Assembly: GCF_001722335.1 (NCBI RefSeq)
Contig: NZ_MIHA01000022.1
Location: forward strand, 29,082-93,081
DNA from: Mycolicibacterium flavescens
GTDB lineage: Bacteria; Actinomycetota; Actinomycetes; Mycobacteriales; Mycobacteriaceae
Direction of reading: 5' to 3'
Length of the DNA stretch: 64,000 nt
The notes beneath the pieces are model-generated. The model had not been told where the DNA came from and made no database searches. It saw only the letters and a program-made list of their open reading frames with translations. This document shows, one piece after another, positions 39,515 to 49,927 of this stretch (its first letter is position 1; each line of letters opens with the position of its first letter). A program made the position numbers and the translations under genes.

Positions 39515-40630
39515 ATGCGCGTCGGCATCCCGACCGAGATCAAGAACAACGAGTTCCGCGTCGCCATCACCCCGGCCGGGGTCGCCGAGCTGGTGCATCG
39601 CGGCCACGAGGTCATCATCCAGTCCGGCGCCGGCGACGGCTCGTCGATCTGCGACGCCGACTTCAAACGCGCCGGAGCCCAGCTCATCAACAGCGCCGAC
39701 CAGGTGTGGGAGGAGGCCGAGCTGCTCCTGAAGGTCAAGGAGCCGATCGAGGCCGAATATCACCGCATGCGCGAGGGCCAGACGCTGTTCACGTATCTGC
39801 ATCTGGCGGCGTCCAAACCGTGCACCGACGCGCTGATGGCCTCGGGGACAACCTCGATCGCCTACGAGACGGTGCAGACCCCCGACGGCGCGTTGCCGCT
39901 GCTCGCCCCGATGAGCGAGGTTGCCGGCCGGCTGTCCGCGCAGGTCGGCGCCTACCACCTGATGCGCAGTCAGGGCGGCCGCGGCGTGCTGATGGGCGGG
40001 GTGCCGGGCGTGGCGCCCGCCGACGTCGTCGTCATCGGCGGCGGCACCGCCGGCTACAACGCGGCCCGGGTCGCGGCCGGCATGGGCGCCCACGTCACCG
40101 TGTTCGACGTCAGCATCGACAAGCTGCGCGACGTCGACGCCGAGTTCGGGGGCCGCATCGAAACCCGCTACTCCTCGATCCTCGAACTCGAGGACGCGGT
40201 CAAACGCGCCGACCTGGTGATCGGCGCGGTGCTGGTGCCCGGCGCCAAAGCACCCCAGCTGGTGACCAACTCGACCGTCGCGCACATGAAGCCCGGCGCG
40301 GTGCTCGTCGACATCGCCATCGACCAGGGCGGGTGCTTCGAGGATTCGCGTCCCACCACCCACGACGACCCGACCTTCGCCGTGCACGACACGATCTTCT
40401 ACTGCGTTGCCAACATGCCCGGCGCGGTGCCGCGCACGTCGACGTTCGCGCTGACCAACGCCACCATGCCGTACGTGGTCAAGCTGGCCGACCAGGGCTG
40501 GCGCGCGGCGTGCCGGGCCGACGGCACGCTGGCCAAGGGGTTGTCGACCCACGAGGGTGCGCTGCTGTCCGAACAGGTCGCCGACGATCTCGGCCTCCCC
40601 TACACCGATCCGGCATCCGTGCTGGTCTGA
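39515..40630 (+). CDS. ald: L-alanine dehydrogenase
   Basis: Ald converts alanine and pyruvate (and glyoxylate to glycine) with NAD(H). In mycobacteria it is induced at low oxygen and by alanine. It has 371 residues. The start [20 protein letters not shown] is the family hallmark. The NAD motif [19 protein letters not shown] and the catalytic His/Lys set ([11 protein letters not shown]) are present. The ATG follows GGAG by 5 bases. A hairpin at 40651 follows the stop. Confidence 0.97.
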   Translation: MRVGIPTEIKNNEFRVAITPAGVAELVHRGHEVIIQSGAGDGSSICDADFKRAGAQLINSADQVWEEAELLLKVKEPIEAEYHRMREGQTLFTYLHLAASKPCTDALMASGTTSIAYETVQTPDGALPLLAPMSEVAGRLSAQVGAYHLMRSQGGRGVLMGGVPGVAPADVVVIGGGTAGYNAARVAAGMGAHVTVFDVSIDKLRDVDAEFGGRIETRYSSILELEDAVKRADLVIGAVLVPGAKAPQLVTNSTVAHMKPGAVLVDIAIDQGGCFEDSRPTTHDDPTFAVHDTIFYCVANMPGAVPRTSTFALTNATMPYVVKLADQGWRAACRADGTLAKGLSTHEGALLSEQVADDLGLPYTDPASVLV

Positions 40631-40650
40631 GACTTTCTCGCGTGCTTCGG

Positions 40651-40675
40651 CCCGACACCCTTAAGGGGTGCCGGG
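40651..40675 (+). terminator. Terminator hairpin after ald
   Basis: CCCGACACCC (40651-40660) pairs with GGGTGCCGGG (40666-40675) with one mismatch around a small TTAAG loop; the centre CCCTTAAGGG is self-complementary. It follows the ald stop by 20 bases. Confidence 0.65.
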
Positions 40676-40792
40676 CTGAAATCATAGGGATTCGCCCGAT
40701 TCCTCCGGGGCGCCCGTTGCCATACCGTTAGGTCCAGCGGCTGGCACTCAGGACTCGGGGGGGATCCGGGAGTGTGGGGGGACAGCCGCTCT

Positions 40793-40840
40793 CACCACAG
40801 GCGGCCCGGCCCCGAGGGGTGGCCGGGCGGCTTGGTGGTG
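40793..40840 (-). terminator. Long hairpin after the beta-lactamase gene
   Basis: CACCAC (40793-40798) pairs with GTGGTG (40835-40840), and the inner CGGCCCGGCC (40802-40811) pairs with GGCCGGGCGG (40821-40830) with one mismatch. The hairpin lies 6 bases downstream of the blaS stop on the minus strand and also faces ald, so it probably works in both directions. Confidence 0.65.
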
Positions 40841-40845
40841 TCTTC

Positions 40846-41730
40846 TCAGCCCAGCAGATGCGGCACCAGCAGCGCGGCCAGCTGCCCGATCACCGGGCGG
40901 AGACCCGGTGCGTCCGCGTCGTCGCCGGCCGTGCGGATCATCAGCGACAGCAGCAGGCGCTCACCGTTGGGCCCGTACGCGACGCCCACGTCATTGGTGC
41001 TGGCGTAGTCCCCGCTCCCGGTCTTGTCGGCCGTGGTCCAGCCCGCCGGCAGACCGGCGCGCATGCTCGAGGTCTCATTGGCGCGCATCCACCGCTGCAG
41101 CAGCTCGCGCTGGGGTGCCGCCAACGCCGTGCCGGTGAGCAGCGCGCGGTATCCGCCGCCGATGGCCTCCGGTGAGGTGGTGTCGCGCGGGTCGCCGGGC
41201 ACCGCGGCGTTGAGTTCGAGCTCCCAGCGGTCCAGCCGGGACCGCTGATCGCCGATGCTGCGGGCGAATGCCGTGATCGCGGGCGGCCCGCCAATGGTGC
41301 GCAGCAGCAGGTTCGCCGCGGCGTTGTCGCTGACCTGCACCGCCGCCTGGCACAGTTCGTCCACGGTCATGTCGCCGGCCACCCGGGGCTGCGTCCTCGG
41401 CGAGTGGGCGACAATGTCGGCGGCGTCGACGCGAACGCGGCGATCGAGGCTCAGTTCGCCGCGCTCCACCAGTTGCAGAACCCGCGCTGCCGCATAGGTT
41501 TTGAACGTCGAGCACATCGCGAACGACTCGGCCGCCCGGTGCGCGACGGTGCGGCCGGTGTCGAGGTTGGTCGCGAACACCCCGATGAGCGCGTGGTGCT
41601 CACGCTCCAGATCCCGCAGACGCGATTCGAGCGGGACGGGTTGGGCGAGGGCGGGCGAGATCGGAGAGGCCGCCAGCCCGGCGAGGGCGAGCCCGCCGGC
41701 CAGGACGCGGCGCCGCGACAGTGCAGTCAT
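40846..41730 (-). CDS. blaS: Class A beta-lactamase, Tat-exported
   Basis: The 294-residue class A serine beta-lactamase has the twin-arginine signal [20 protein letters not shown] (Tat motif RRxVL). The catalytic motifs are STFK (Ser70-x-x-Lys73), SDN (VSDN), the omega-loop Glu in RWELELN and KTG (DKTGSG). It is closest by pattern and by position beside ald to BlaS of M. smegmatis and BlaF of M. fortuitum. It is expected to act in the periplasm and confer intrinsic penicillin resistance. It lies 18 bases downstream of pepR. Confidence 0.93.
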   Translation of the reverse strand: MTALSRRRVLAGGLALAGLAASPISPALAQPVPLESRLRDLEREHHALIGVFATNLDTGRTVAHRAAESFAMCSTFKTYAAARVLQLVERGELSLDRRVRVDAADIVAHSPRTQPRVAGDMTVDELCQAAVQVSDNAAANLLLRTIGGPPAITAFARSIGDQRSRLDRWELELNAAVPGDPRDTTSPEAIGGGYRALLTGTALAAPQRELLQRWMRANETSSMRAGLPAGWTTADKTGSGDYASTNDVGVAYGPNGERLLLSLMIRTAGDDADAPGLRPVIGQLAALLVPHLLG

Positions 41731-41748
41731 CGCGCCCAGCCTAGGCGA

Positions 41749-43089
41749 TCAGCCCGCGATCACTCGAAGTGGCTGAGGCAGCGATCTTTTCGACCTTTGC
41801 GGGCCGAGCACCGCGCCGCCGAACGGGCGGGACAGCAGTCGGCGCGCGACGCTGTTGACCTCGTCGAGGGTCACCGCGTCGATGTTGGCGAGGGTCTGCT
41901 CGATGGTGCGGTGCTCGCCGTAATGCAGTTCGCTGCGGCCGATCCGGTTCATCCGCGAGCCGGAGTCCTCGAGTCCGAGCACCAGCCCACCGCGCAGCGA
42001 GCCTTTCGCGATCCGGCACTCGGCTTCGGTGATCCCGTCGCGCGCCACCGTCTGCAGCACGTCGGTGGTCACCCGCACCACTTCGTCGAACCGCTCGGGC
42101 AGGCATCCGGCGTAGACCGACAGCGCTCCGGTGTCGGAGAACGTGTCGACCGTCGAGTACACCGAGTAGGCCAGCCCGCGGGTCTCCCGAATCTCCTGGA
42201 ACAGCCGCGAACTCAGGCCGCCGCCGAGCGCGGTGTTGAGCACCGACAACGCCCAGCGGTGGTCCCAGTGCCGCCCGGGGGTGCGGACCCCCAGGTTCAG
42301 GTGCGTCTGTTCGGAGTCCCGGTTGATCAGTTCCAGGCGCGGTTGGCCGCTGACCCGGCCGGTCCCCTTGCGCGGTGACACCGGGGTGCGGCCGCGGACC
42401 AGGCGGGGCCCGAAGTACTCCCGGGCCAGCGCGACGACGTCGTCGTGGTCGACGTTGCCCGCGACCGCCAGCACCATCCGCTCGGGCGTGTAGCGACGCA
42501 CGTGGAAAGAGTGCAGTTGCCCGCGGGTCATCGCCGAGATCGAGTCGGCGCTGCCGATCACCGGCCGTCCCACGGGATGGCCGCCGAACATCGCCGACAG
42601 GAACACGTCACCGAGGGTGTCCTCGGGGTCGTCGTCGCGCATCGCGATCTCTTCGAGCACCACGTCGCGTTCGATCTCGACGTCCTCGGCCGCGCACTGG
42701 CCGCGCAGCACCACGTCGGCGACCAGGTCGACGGCCAACTCGAGGTCGGTGTCGAGCACGTGCGCGTAGTAGCAGGTGTGCTCGCGGGCGGTGAACGCGT
42801 TCAGTTCGCCGCCGACGGCATCGACGGCCTCGGCGATCTCGACCGCCGAGCGCGTCGGCGTCGACTTGAACAGCAGATGCTCCAGGAAGTGCGCCGCGCC
42901 GGCCACGCTGGGGCCCTCGTCGCGCGAACCGACGTTGACCCAGACCCCGACCGACGCGGAATGCACCGCAGGCAGGTACTCCGTGACGACCCGCAGGCCG
43001 CCGGGGAGCACCGTGCGGCGCACGCCGGCCGAGGATCCGGTGCCGCGCTCGGCGCGGCGCAACGCCCTAGCTGCTCGCCGTGGCGGCAT
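41749..43089 (-). CDS. pepR: M16-family zinc protease PepR
   Basis: The 446-residue M16A peptidase has the inverted zinc motif [11 protein letters not shown] (HxxEH) with the third ligand Glu about 75 residues later ([12 protein letters not shown]). The RY-containing C-terminal domain is intact: [16 protein letters not shown] and [16 protein letters not shown] start it at the ATG at 43089 ([16 protein letters not shown]), inside the end of pnp, giving a 23-base overlap. It is encoded behind pnp as in M. tuberculosis (Rv2782c, pepR). Confidence 0.92.
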   Translation of the reverse strand: MPPRRAARALRRAERGTGSSAGVRRTVLPGGLRVVTEYLPAVHSASVGVWVNVGSRDEGPSVAGAAHFLEHLLFKSTPTRSAVEIAEAVDAVGGELNAFTAREHTCYYAHVLDTDLELAVDLVADVVLRGQCAAEDVEIERDVVLEEIAMRDDDPEDTLGDVFLSAMFGGHPVGRPVIGSADSISAMTRGQLHSFHVRRYTPERMVLAVAGNVDHDDVVALAREYFGPRLVRGRTPVSPRKGTGRVSGQPRLELINRDSEQTHLNLGVRTPGRHWDHRWALSVLNTALGGGLSSRLFQEIRETRGLAYSVYSTVDTFSDTGALSVYAGCLPERFDEVVRVTTDVLQTVARDGITEAECRIAKGSLRGGLVLGLEDSGSRMNRIGRSELHYGEHRTIEQTLANIDAVTLDEVNSVARRLLSRPFGGAVLGPQRSKRSLPQPLRVIAG

Positions 43090-45322
43090 CTGCCGGTGCA
43101 GTCTCCGAGTCGGCGTTCGCTGCGTCGTCCTCGTCGACCAGCACCAGCGAGATCTTGCCGCGGTTGTCGATGTCGGCGATCTCCACCCGCAGCTTGTCGC
43201 CGACCTTGACGACGTCCTCCACCTTGGCGACGCGCTTGCCGCGGCCCAGCTTGGAGATGTGCACCAGGCCGTCGCGCCCCGGCAGCAGCGACACGAACGC
43301 GCCGAAATCGGTTGTCTTGACCACAGTTCCGAGGAACCGCTCGCCGACCTTGGGCAGCTGCGGGTTGGCGATGGCGTTGATCTTGTCGATCGCCGCCTGC
43401 GCCGACGGACCGTCGGTGGCACCGACGAACACGGTGCCGTCGTCCTCGATCGAGATCGACGCGCCGGTCTCCTCGGTGATCTGGTTGATGATCTTGCCTT
43501 TCGGCCCGATCACCTCGCCGATCTTGTCGACCGGCACCTTGATCGTGGTGATCCGCGGCGCGTACGGGCTCATCTCGTCGGGCCCGTCGATGGCCTCGGC
43601 CATCACGTCGAGGATGGTCAGGCGCGCGTCCTTGGCCTGCGACAGCGCCCCGGCCAGCACCTGCGACGGAATGCCGTCGAGCTTGGTGTCCAGCTGCAGC
43701 GCGGTGACGAACTCCTTGGTGCCGGCGACCTTGAAGTCCATGTCGCCGAAGGCGTCCTCGGCGCCGAGGATGTCGGTCAGCGCGACGAAGCGGCGCTCGG
43801 TCTTGCCGTCCACCTCGATGTCGTCGGACACCAGGCCCATCGCGATACCCGCGACCGGGGCCTTGAGCGGCACACCGGCGTTGAGCAGCGCCAGCGTCGA
43901 TGCGCACACCGAGCCCATGGACGTCGAACCGTTGGAGCTCAACGCCTCCGACACCTGACGGATCGCGTACGGGAACTCCTCGACGCTGGGCAGCACGGGC
44001 ATCAGCGCCCGCTCGGCCAGCGCGCCGTGGCCGATCTCGCGGCGCTTGGGCGAACCGACGCGGCCGGTCTCACCGGTCGAGTAGGGCGGGAAGTTGTAGT
44101 GGTGCATGTAGCGCTTGGACGTCTCCGGACCCAGCGAGTCGATCTGCTGGGCCAGCTTCATCATGTCCAGCGTGGTGACACCCAGGATCTGGGTCTCGCC
44201 GCGCTCGAACAGCGCGCTGCCGTGCGCCCGCGGGATGACCGCGACCTCGGCGCTCAGCGCGCGGATGTCGGTGATGCCGCGCCCGTCGATGCGGAAGTGG
44301 TCGGTCAGGATGCGCTGACGCACAAGCTTTTTGGTCAGCGAGCGGAACGCGGCACCGACCTCTTTCTCGCGGCCTGCGTACTGCTCGGCCAGCCGCTCGA
44401 GCACCTCAGCCTTGATTTCGTCGGTGCGGTCGTTGCGCTCGGTCTTGCCGGCGATGGTCAGCGCCTCGGCCAGCGCGTCGGTGGCCACCGAGGAGACCGC
44501 GTAGTAGACGTCGTCGGCGTAGTCGGGGAACACCGGGTACTCGCCGACCGGCTTGGCGGCGCGGGCCGCCAGCTCCTGCTGCGCGTCGCCCAGCACCTTG
44601 ATGAACGGCTTGGCGGCCTCGAGGCCCTCGGCGACGACCGCCTCGGTGGGCGCCTGCGCGCCCGCGCCGATCAGTTCGACGACGTTGTCGGTGGCCTCGG
44701 CCTCGACCATCATGATCGCGACGTCACCGTCGTCGAGCACGCGGCCCGCGACGACCATGTCGAACACGGCCCGCTCGAGTTGCTCGACGGTCGGGAACGC
44801 CACCCACTGGCCGTCAATGAGGGCCACCCGCACCGCGCCGATGGGGCCGGAGAACGGCAGACCGGCCAGCTGGGTGGACATCGACGCGGCGTTGATCGCC
44901 ACCACGTCGTAGAGGTCCTTGGGGTCCAGGCTCAGCACGGTGACCACGACCTGGATCTCGTTGCGCAGACCCGAGACGAACGACGGGCGCAGCGGGCGGT
45001 CGATCAGGCGGCAGGTCAGGATCGCGTCGGTCGACGGGCGGCCTTCGCGGCGGAAGAACGAGCCGGGGATGCGGCCCGCGGCATACATCCGCTCCTCGAC
45101 GTCGACCGTCAGCGGGAAGAAGTCGAAGTGGTCCTTGGGGTTCTTGCTGGCGGTGGTGGCGCTCAGCAGCATCGTCTCGTCGTCGAGGTAGGCGACGGCG
45201 GCGCCGGCGGCCTGCTGGGCGAGCCGGCCGGTTTCGAAGCGGATGGTGCGGGTGCCGAAGCTCCCGTTGTCGATCGCGGCGGTCGATTCGTACACGCCGT
45301 CTTCAATTTCAACTACAGACAT
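43067..45322 (-). CDS. pnp: Polynucleotide phosphorylase (GpsI)
   Basis: PNPase is a phosphorolytic 3'-5' exoribonuclease of the RNA degradosome, also annotated gpsI in mycobacteria. It has 751 residues: two RNase PH domains (about 40-180 and 350-560, with [21 protein letters not shown] start and [18 protein letters not shown]), a KH domain ([20 protein letters not shown]) and a C-terminal S1 domain ([20 protein letters not shown]). The C-terminal tail is acidic and Ala-rich. It follows rpsO, separated by a 296-base region with two hairpins. Confidence 0.96.
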   Translation of the reverse strand: MSVVEIEDGVYESTAAIDNGSFGTRTIRFETGRLAQQAAGAAVAYLDDETMLLSATTASKNPKDHFDFFPLTVDVEERMYAAGRIPGSFFRREGRPSTDAILTCRLIDRPLRPSFVSGLRNEIQVVVTVLSLDPKDLYDVVAINAASMSTQLAGLPFSGPIGAVRVALIDGQWVAFPTVEQLERAVFDMVVAGRVLDDGDVAIMMVEAEATDNVVELIGAGAQAPTEAVVAEGLEAAKPFIKVLGDAQQELAARAAKPVGEYPVFPDYADDVYYAVSSVATDALAEALTIAGKTERNDRTDEIKAEVLERLAEQYAGREKEVGAAFRSLTKKLVRQRILTDHFRIDGRGITDIRALSAEVAVIPRAHGSALFERGETQILGVTTLDMMKLAQQIDSLGPETSKRYMHHYNFPPYSTGETGRVGSPKRREIGHGALAERALMPVLPSVEEFPYAIRQVSEALSSNGSTSMGSVCASTLALLNAGVPLKAPVAGIAMGLVSDDIEVDGKTERRFVALTDILGAEDAFGDMDFKVAGTKEFVTALQLDTKLDGIPSQVLAGALSQAKDARLTILDVMAEAIDGPDEMSPYAPRITTIKVPVDKIGEVIGPKGKIINQITEETGASISIEDDGTVFVGATDGPSAQAAIDKINAIANPQLPKVGERFLGTVVKTTDFGAFVSLLPGRDGLVHISKLGRGKRVAKVEDVVKVGDKLRVEIADIDNRGKISLVLVDEDDAANADSETAPADAATASS

Positions 45323-45390
45323 AGGTGTCCGTATGGCCTCTCTGGTTCACTGTTCTGTTTTGCGTCGTCACAGCGTTCGAACCACGGGCC

Positions 45391-45439
45391 TCGATGGCTA
45401 CGGCCATCGATCGAAGCTGCCGGCAATCGTTCCGGCAGC
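45391..45439 (-). promoter_or_regulatory. Tandem hairpins in the rpsO-pnp intergenic region
   Basis: Two perfect inverted repeats lie 5 bases apart. TCGATGGC/GCCATCGA (45391-45398 with 45403-45410) has a 4-base loop, and GCTGCCGG/CCGGCAGC (45416-45423 with 45432-45439) has an 8-base loop. Read on the minus strand they come after rpsO and about 70-110 bases before the pnp start. They may be a terminator, an attenuator or an RNase processing site for pnp autocontrol. The rest of the 296-base gap shows no gene. Confidence 0.65.
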
Positions 45440-45618
45440 CACTACCGAAGACCGTGCGCCCAGGCAGGTCCGGTATGACGCGCGGGAGCGGTGCTCGCGG
45501 ATATGCGAAGACCGCACCCTGGTCGTTCGAGCCGGGTGGGCAATCGAACTTGTCCATCGTACTCTGCGGCGAGTACGCGACCGAATCCCGGCGCGTTCTC
45601 CGCGCGCCGGGGCCGGTG

Positions 45619-45888
45619 TCAGCGGCGCAGGCCGAGCCGCTCGATCAGCGAGCGGTAGCGCTGCACGTCGACCTGCGCGACGTATTTGAGCAGCCGGCGC
45701 CGCCGGCCGACCAGCAGCAGCAGTCCGCGCCGCGAGTGGTGATCGTGCTTGTGCACCTTGAGGTGCTCGGTGAGGTCGGTGATCCGCTTGGTCAGCAGCG
45801 CGACCTGAGCCTCCGGCGAACCGGTGTCGGTGTCGTGCAGACCGTACTCGGAGAGGATCGACTTCTTCTGCTCGGCGGTAAGCGCCAC
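45619..45888 (-). CDS. rpsO: 30S ribosomal protein S15
   Basis: S15 is a primary 16S rRNA-binding protein. It has 89 residues, starting [20 protein letters not shown], with the S15 signature in [20 protein letters not shown] and [20 protein letters not shown]. The gene precedes pnp in the usual bacterial order. The 162-base region upstream toward ribF contains its promoter. Confidence 0.98.
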   Translation of the reverse strand: MALTAEQKKSILSEYGLHDTDTGSPEAQVALLTKRITDLTEHLKVHKHDHHSRRGLLLLVGRRRRLLKYVAQVDVQRYRSLIERLGLRR

Positions 45889-46050
45889 GAGGTAACTCCA
45901 TCTATTTCAGTCCGCGAACAACGGTCCGGGATCGGGTCCCGGCGGGGCGTGGCCACCGCGAACTGCAGCCGCCGCCCGGTCGGCACGAAGTTTAACAGCG
46001 ACGGCGGAGCACGACGAAATCGTCGTTCCTCAGCCCGTCGGCACTCCGCG

Positions 46051-47028
46051 TTAGGAACCCAGGATGGCGCGGGCGTTGTCGGTGTCCACACCCATCTGCG
46101 CCACCAGGTCCTCGACCTTGTCGAACTTCTCCTGACCGCGCAGGCGGGCCACGAAGTCGACCGCGACGTGCTGACCGTAGAGGTCGGCCGCGGTGTCGAG
46201 CACGAACGCCTCCACGGTGCGGGTGCGGCCGGAGAACGTCGGGTTGGTGCCGACCGACACCGCGGCCTGGTACCGCTCGCCGGGCAGCACGCTGCCGGTG
46301 ACCGGTCCGTGCCCGAGCACCGTGAACCACGCGGCGTAGACGCCGTCGGCGGGGATCGCCGAGTGCATCGGCGGCGCCACGTTGGCCGTCGGGAATCCCA
46401 GCACCCGGCCGCGGCCGTCACCGCGCACCACGACGCCCTCGACGCGGTGGGGCCGGCCCAGCGCCTCGGCGGCGGCGACCACGTCGCCGGCGTCGACACA
46501 CGACCGGATGTAGGTCGACGAGAACGTGACGGTGTCCTCGACGTGCGGATCGGCCTCGGCCACCAGGGTCATGCTCTCGACGGCGAAGCCGAACCGCTCG
46601 CCGGCCTTGCGCAGCAGCGCGACGTTGCCGGCGGCCTTCTTGCCGAAGGTGAAGTTCTCCCCCACCACGACCTCGACCACGTGCAGGCGTTCGACCAGCA
46701 GTTCGTGGATGTAGCGCTCGGGGGTCAGCTTCATGAAGTCCGACGTGAACGGCATGACCAGGAAGACGTCGACGCCCAGCTCCTCGACCAGCTCGGCGCG
46801 CCGGGTCAGCGTCGTCAGCTGGGCCGGATGGTTGCCCGGGAACACGACCTCCATCGGATGCGGGTCGAAGGTCATCAGAACGGTCGGCACGCCGCGGGAC
46901 CGGCCCGCCTTGACCGCGTGGCTGATCAGCTCCTGGTGTCCGCGGTGCACACCGTCGAACACCCCGATCGTGACGACACATCGGCCCCAGTCGGTCGGGA
47001 TTTCGTCCTGTCCCCGCCAGCGCTGCAC
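46051..47028 (-). CDS. ribF: Bifunctional riboflavin kinase/FAD synthetase
   Basis: RibF makes FMN and then FAD from riboflavin. It has 325 residues. The N-terminal FAD synthetase has VVTIGVFDGVHRGHQELISH (GxFDGxHxGH nucleotidyl motif). The C-terminal kinase has GDGRGRVLGFPTANVAPP (PTAN motif) and the catalytic Glu in RTRTVEAFVLD. It is divergent from mntR, with 80 bases between starts. The order matches M. tuberculosis Rv2786c. Confidence 0.97.
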   Translation of the reverse strand: MQRWRGQDEIPTDWGRCVVTIGVFDGVHRGHQELISHAVKAGRSRGVPTVLMTFDPHPMEVVFPGNHPAQLTTLTRRAELVEELGVDVFLVMPFTSDFMKLTPERYIHELLVERLHVVEVVVGENFTFGKKAAGNVALLRKAGERFGFAVESMTLVAEADPHVEDTVTFSSTYIRSCVDAGDVVAAAEALGRPHRVEGVVVRGDGRGRVLGFPTANVAPPMHSAIPADGVYAAWFTVLGHGPVTGSVLPGERYQAAVSVGTNPTFSGRTRTVEAFVLDTAADLYGQHVAVDFVARLRGQEKFDKVEDLVAQMGVDTDNARAILGS

Positions 47029-47095
47029 GGGGCAAGCCTACGGCGCGCCGGGCACCCTGCGCGCTGGTGGATGCCCAGATGAGGTGACCATTGCC

Positions 47096-47111
47096 TAAAC
47101 TTTGTGGTGTG
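47096..47111 (+). promoter_or_regulatory. Probable leaderless promoter and start of mntR
   Basis: TAAACT (47096-47101) fits a SigA -10 box, and the GTG start at 47109 lies 7 bases downstream, where transcription would begin. No ribosome binding site precedes the GTG. Leaderless GTG mRNAs are common in mycobacteria. Confidence 0.5.
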
Positions 47112-47819
47112 AATCCTGTCGGCGATGCTCGTGACCTGACGACGGTTGCCCAGGACTACCTGAAAGTCATCTGGACCGTCCAGGAATGGTCCCTGGAGAA
47201 GATCAGCACGAAACTGCTGGCCGAGAAGCTCGGCGTGTCGCCCAGCACCGCCTCCGAGTCCATCCGCAAGCTGGCCGACCAGGGGCTGGTCAACCACGAG
47301 AAGTACGGCGCGGTGACGCTCACCGAGGCCGGCCGCGCGGCCGCGTTGGCGATGGTGCGCCGGCACCGGCTGATGGAGACGTTCCTGGTTCGCGAGCTCG
47401 GATACACCTGGGACGAGGTGCACGACGAGGCCGAGGTGCTCGAGCACGCGGTGTCCGACCGCATGCTCGACCGCATCGACGCCAAGCTCGGTTACCCGAC
47501 CCGCGATCCGCACGGCGACCCGATCCCGGCGCCCGACGGCCGGGTGCCCACCCCCGACGCGCGCCAGCTGTCGGTGTGCAGCGACGGCGACACCGGCACG
47601 ATCGCGCGCATCTCCGACGCCGACCCCGAGATGCTGCGGTACTTCGAGAGCGTGGGCATCAACCTCGATTCGCGGTTGCGGGTGCTGGCGCGCCGCGACT
47701 TCGCGGGCATGATCTCGGTGGCCATCGAGAACCCGGCCGACTCCGAGGACGGCGCGAGTTCGACCACCGTCGACCTGGGAAGCCCCGCCGCAGAAGCGAT
47801 CTGGGTGGTCGCCAGTTAG
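47109..47819 (+). CDS. mntR: DtxR-family manganese/iron-dependent repressor
   Basis: This 236-residue metal-sensing repressor (SirR/MntR, Rv2788 homologue) regulates metal uptake. It has an N-terminal winged helix (LTTVAQDYLKVIWTVQEWSL, then KLGVSPSTASESIRKLADQG), a dimerisation and metal site (RRHRLMETFLVRELGYTWDE, with the HDEAEVLEHAVSD metal ligands), and a C-terminal SH3/FeoA-like domain. The GTG at 47109 (VNPVGDARD) is preferred over TTG at 47091 because it directly follows a -10-like element. Confidence 0.92.
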   Translation: MNPVGDARDLTTVAQDYLKVIWTVQEWSLEKISTKLLAEKLGVSPSTASESIRKLADQGLVNHEKYGAVTLTEAGRAAALAMVRRHRLMETFLVRELGYTWDEVHDEAEVLEHAVSDRMLDRIDAKLGYPTRDPHGDPIPAPDGRVPTPDARQLSVCSDGDTGTIARISDADPEMLRYFESVGINLDSRLRVLARRDFAGMISVAIENPADSEDGASSTTVDLGSPAAEAIWVVAS

Positions 47820-47836
47820 CCGCTCTTCTCGCCCAG

Positions 47837-47884
47837 TGTGAATCTGTGGCGAAAAATCGCCCGGATAATCGTCACAGCTTCACA
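47837..47884. terminator. Nested hairpin between mntR and the DUF6632 gene
   Basis: TGTGAATCTGTG (47837-47848) pairs with CACAGCTTCACA (47873-47884) with one mismatch. Inside, GGCGAAAAATCGCC forms a second small stem. It sits between two convergent genes, and the right arm covers the stop of the minus-strand gene. It probably terminates both. Confidence 0.6.
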
Positions 47885-48317
47885 GTCGGCGCTGCGGCAG
47901 TGCGTCAGCGTCGCCGTCGGCGCCCGGTGCGCCGGACATCCTGAGCCCCGACGCGCGCACGAGCCCCGCCAGCACGATTGCGACCAGCAACAGCGCAGGC
48001 ACGTCGCCCAGCAGGTGTCCGCCGTGGTGTTCGCCGCGCACCGACTGCACGGCCATGATCGCGGCGTGGACGACGCTGGACCACACCGTGAACCAGATGA
48101 AGCTCAGATGCGCCCGCGGATTGCGCGCCGCCCACAGCAGGAAGACCCCCAGCGTGGCGTACAGCCCGACGATCATCATGAAGTAGTCCGAGTGGTGCGG
48201 CGGGCCCTGGTGCCATGCCCAGCCCGACGGCCAGAGCGCGGCAAGGGGGTACAGGCACAACGCGACCACCCCGAACACCCCAACAGCGACCTGCAGCGTT
48301 TTGTACGGAGACGGCAT
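47880..48317 (-). CDS. DUF6632-like membrane protein
   Basis: The 145-residue protein has four membrane helices (about 8-29, 44-62, 69-90 and 105-125) and conserved HHSDYFMMIVGLYATLG and RAHLSFIWFTVWSSVVHAAI segments typical of a small family (DUF6632 type) of unknown role. The hydrophilic C-terminus ends QRRL. It is a single gene between mntR and truB. Confidence 0.72.
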   Translation of the reverse strand: MPSPYKTLQVAVGVFGVVALCLYPLAALWPSGWAWHQGPPHHSDYFMMIVGLYATLGVFLLWAARNPRAHLSFIWFTVWSSVVHAAIMAVQSVRGEHHGGHLLGDVPALLLVAIVLAGLVRASGLRMSGAPGADGDADALPQRRL

Positions 48318-48368
48318 CGTCGGCCCCCATCGTTCGGACCGGGTCAGTATGCGCCCGATTCCGCTGAC

Positions 48369-49250
48369 CTACAACGTCGCCGGGCGCAGCACCACCACCG
48401 GTTTGGTGCGCGACGAACGGTCCTCCAGCAGCGCGAGCACTGTGCCGTCGGGCGCGGTGGCGGCGTAGACGCCGTCGATGCCCGCGGGTTTGAGCGGTCT
48501 GCCGTGCCGGGTGTCCTCGGCCTCGGCGGCGTCGAGGTCCCGACGCGGGAATGCCAGCAGGCATGCGGCGTCCAGGCTGTAGGACAGCCGCGGCGCGTCG
48601 GCCAGTTCGTCGAGGGTACGGGCTTCGTCGAGGCCGAATCGGCCCACCCGGGTGCGGCGCAGCGCCGTGAGGTGGCCACCGACGCCCAGGGCGGCGCCGA
48701 CGTCGCGGGCCAGCGCGCGGATGTAGGTGCCGCTCGAACAGTCCACCTCGACATCCACGTCGACCAGGTCACCGGCGCGCCGGACCGCGCGCACCTCGAA
48801 CCGGTCGATACGCACACGGCGCGGCGCCAGTTCGACGGTCTGGCCCTCGCGGGCGAGCTTGTAGGCGCGCTGTCCACCGACCTTGATCGCGCTCACCGCC
48901 GACGGGACCTGGTCGATCTCGCCGCGCAGCGCGGCCACCGCGCGCTCGATCTGCTCATCGCCGACCTGTGCGGCCGAAACCGATTGCAGGAGTTCGCCGT
49001 CGGCGTCCTCGGTCGAGGTGGTCTGACCGAGCCGCAGGGTGGCGGCGTAACCCTTGTCGGTGGCGGTGAGCAGACCCAGGATCTTGGTGGCCCGCTCGAG
49101 TCCGACCACCAGGACGCCGGTGGCCATCGGGTCCAGCGTGCCGGCGTGACCGACCTTGCGGGTGCCGAACATCCTCCGGCACCGGCCGACGACGTCGTGG
49201 CTCGTCATCCCCGCCGGTTTGTCGACGACGACCAGACCGGGGTCGCTCAT
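48369..49250 (-). CDS. truB: tRNA pseudouridine(55) synthase
   Basis: TruB forms pseudouridine 55 in the T-loop of tRNAs. It has 293 residues from the ATG at 49250 ([20 protein letters not shown]). The catalytic Asp is in [20 protein letters not shown], and [20 protein letters not shown] is the family ACL/HLxxL-type region. The start overlaps pptT by 4 bases, which places it in the same transcript as pptT and pptH. Confidence 0.96.
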   Translation of the reverse strand: MSDPGLVVVDKPAGMTSHDVVGRCRRMFGTRKVGHAGTLDPMATGVLVVGLERATKILGLLTATDKGYAATLRLGQTTSTEDADGELLQSVSAAQVGDEQIERAVAALRGEIDQVPSAVSAIKVGGQRAYKLAREGQTVELAPRRVRIDRFEVRAVRRAGDLVDVDVEVDCSSGTYIRALARDVGAALGVGGHLTALRRTRVGRFGLDEARTLDELADAPRLSYSLDAACLLAFPRRDLDAAEAEDTRHGRPLKPAGIDGVYAATAPDGTVLALLEDRSSRTKPVVVLRPATL

Positions 49251-49927
49251 AGGACGATCGCGGTCAGCGCGATGCCGTCGCGCACCGACCACCGACCGGT
49301 CAGCGTCTCCAGCGGCGGGCCGTGCACCGCCGCCGGGTCGATCAGGATCCGGGACGCGAAGCCGCCGGAGGTACCGTCGCCGTCGACGTCGAACACGATG
49401 TGGGCGTCCTCGAAACCCAGCCACCGGCGGGTCAGCGGGAACCACGCCTTGTACGTCGCCTCCTTGGCGCAGAACAGGATCCGGTCCCAGTGCAGACCCG
49501 CGGGCAGCTGCTGCAGTTCGGTCCGCTCGGCAGGCAGGCTGATCGCGTCGAGCACCCCATCGGGCAGCACGCCGTGCGGTTCGGCGTCGATGCCGACCGA
49601 ACGCACCTGCGTCGACCGCCCGACCACCGCGCCGCGGTATCCCTCGCAGTGGGTCAGGCTGCCGACGACTCCGTCCGGCCAGCACGGTTCGCCCTTCTCC
49701 CCCTTCAGGATCGGCACCGGAGCGACTCCGAGTTCGCCGAGAGCCTCTCGCGCGCAGTACCGCACGGTGACGAACTCGTTGCGGCGCTTGGCGACCGACC
49801 GCGCGATCAGCGGCTCCTCCTCGGGCAGCGGCGCCAGGTCGGGCGGATCCCGGTAGACCTCGGCCGCCGCGAGCGCGGACGGGGCCGCGGGCAGCACACC
49901 GGACAGGAGGGGGGCGGCGATCGTCAT
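49247..49927 (-). CDS. pptT: 4'-phosphopantetheinyl transferase PptT
   Basis: PptT loads acyl and peptidyl carrier proteins (mycolic acid PKS, mycobactin NRPS, phthiocerol PKS) with the CoA arm. This 226-residue Sfp/EntD-type enzyme has [31 protein letters not shown] (Mg ligands Asp and Glu) and the [12 protein letters not shown] motif (WxxKEA-like). It overlaps truB at its end and pptH at its start (4 bases each). The homologue Rv2794c is essential. Confidence 0.95.
   Translation of the reverse strand: MTIAAPLLSGVLPAAPSALAAAEVYRDPPDLAPLPEEEPLIARSVAKRRNEFVTVRYCAREALGELGVAPVPILKGEKGEPCWPDGVVGSLTHCEGYRGAVVGRSTQVRSVGIDAEPHGVLPDGVLDAISLPAERTELQQLPAGLHWDRILFCAKEATYKAWFPLTRRWLGFEDAHIVFDVDGDGTSGGFASRILIDPAAVHGPPLETLTGRWSVRDGIALTAIVL

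Noticed and set aside
42776..45478. A 900-residue plus-strand open frame across pnp
   Set aside because: It is antisense to the intact pnp and pepR genes. Its Arg/Gly/His-rich composition is typical of frame shadows, with no domain.
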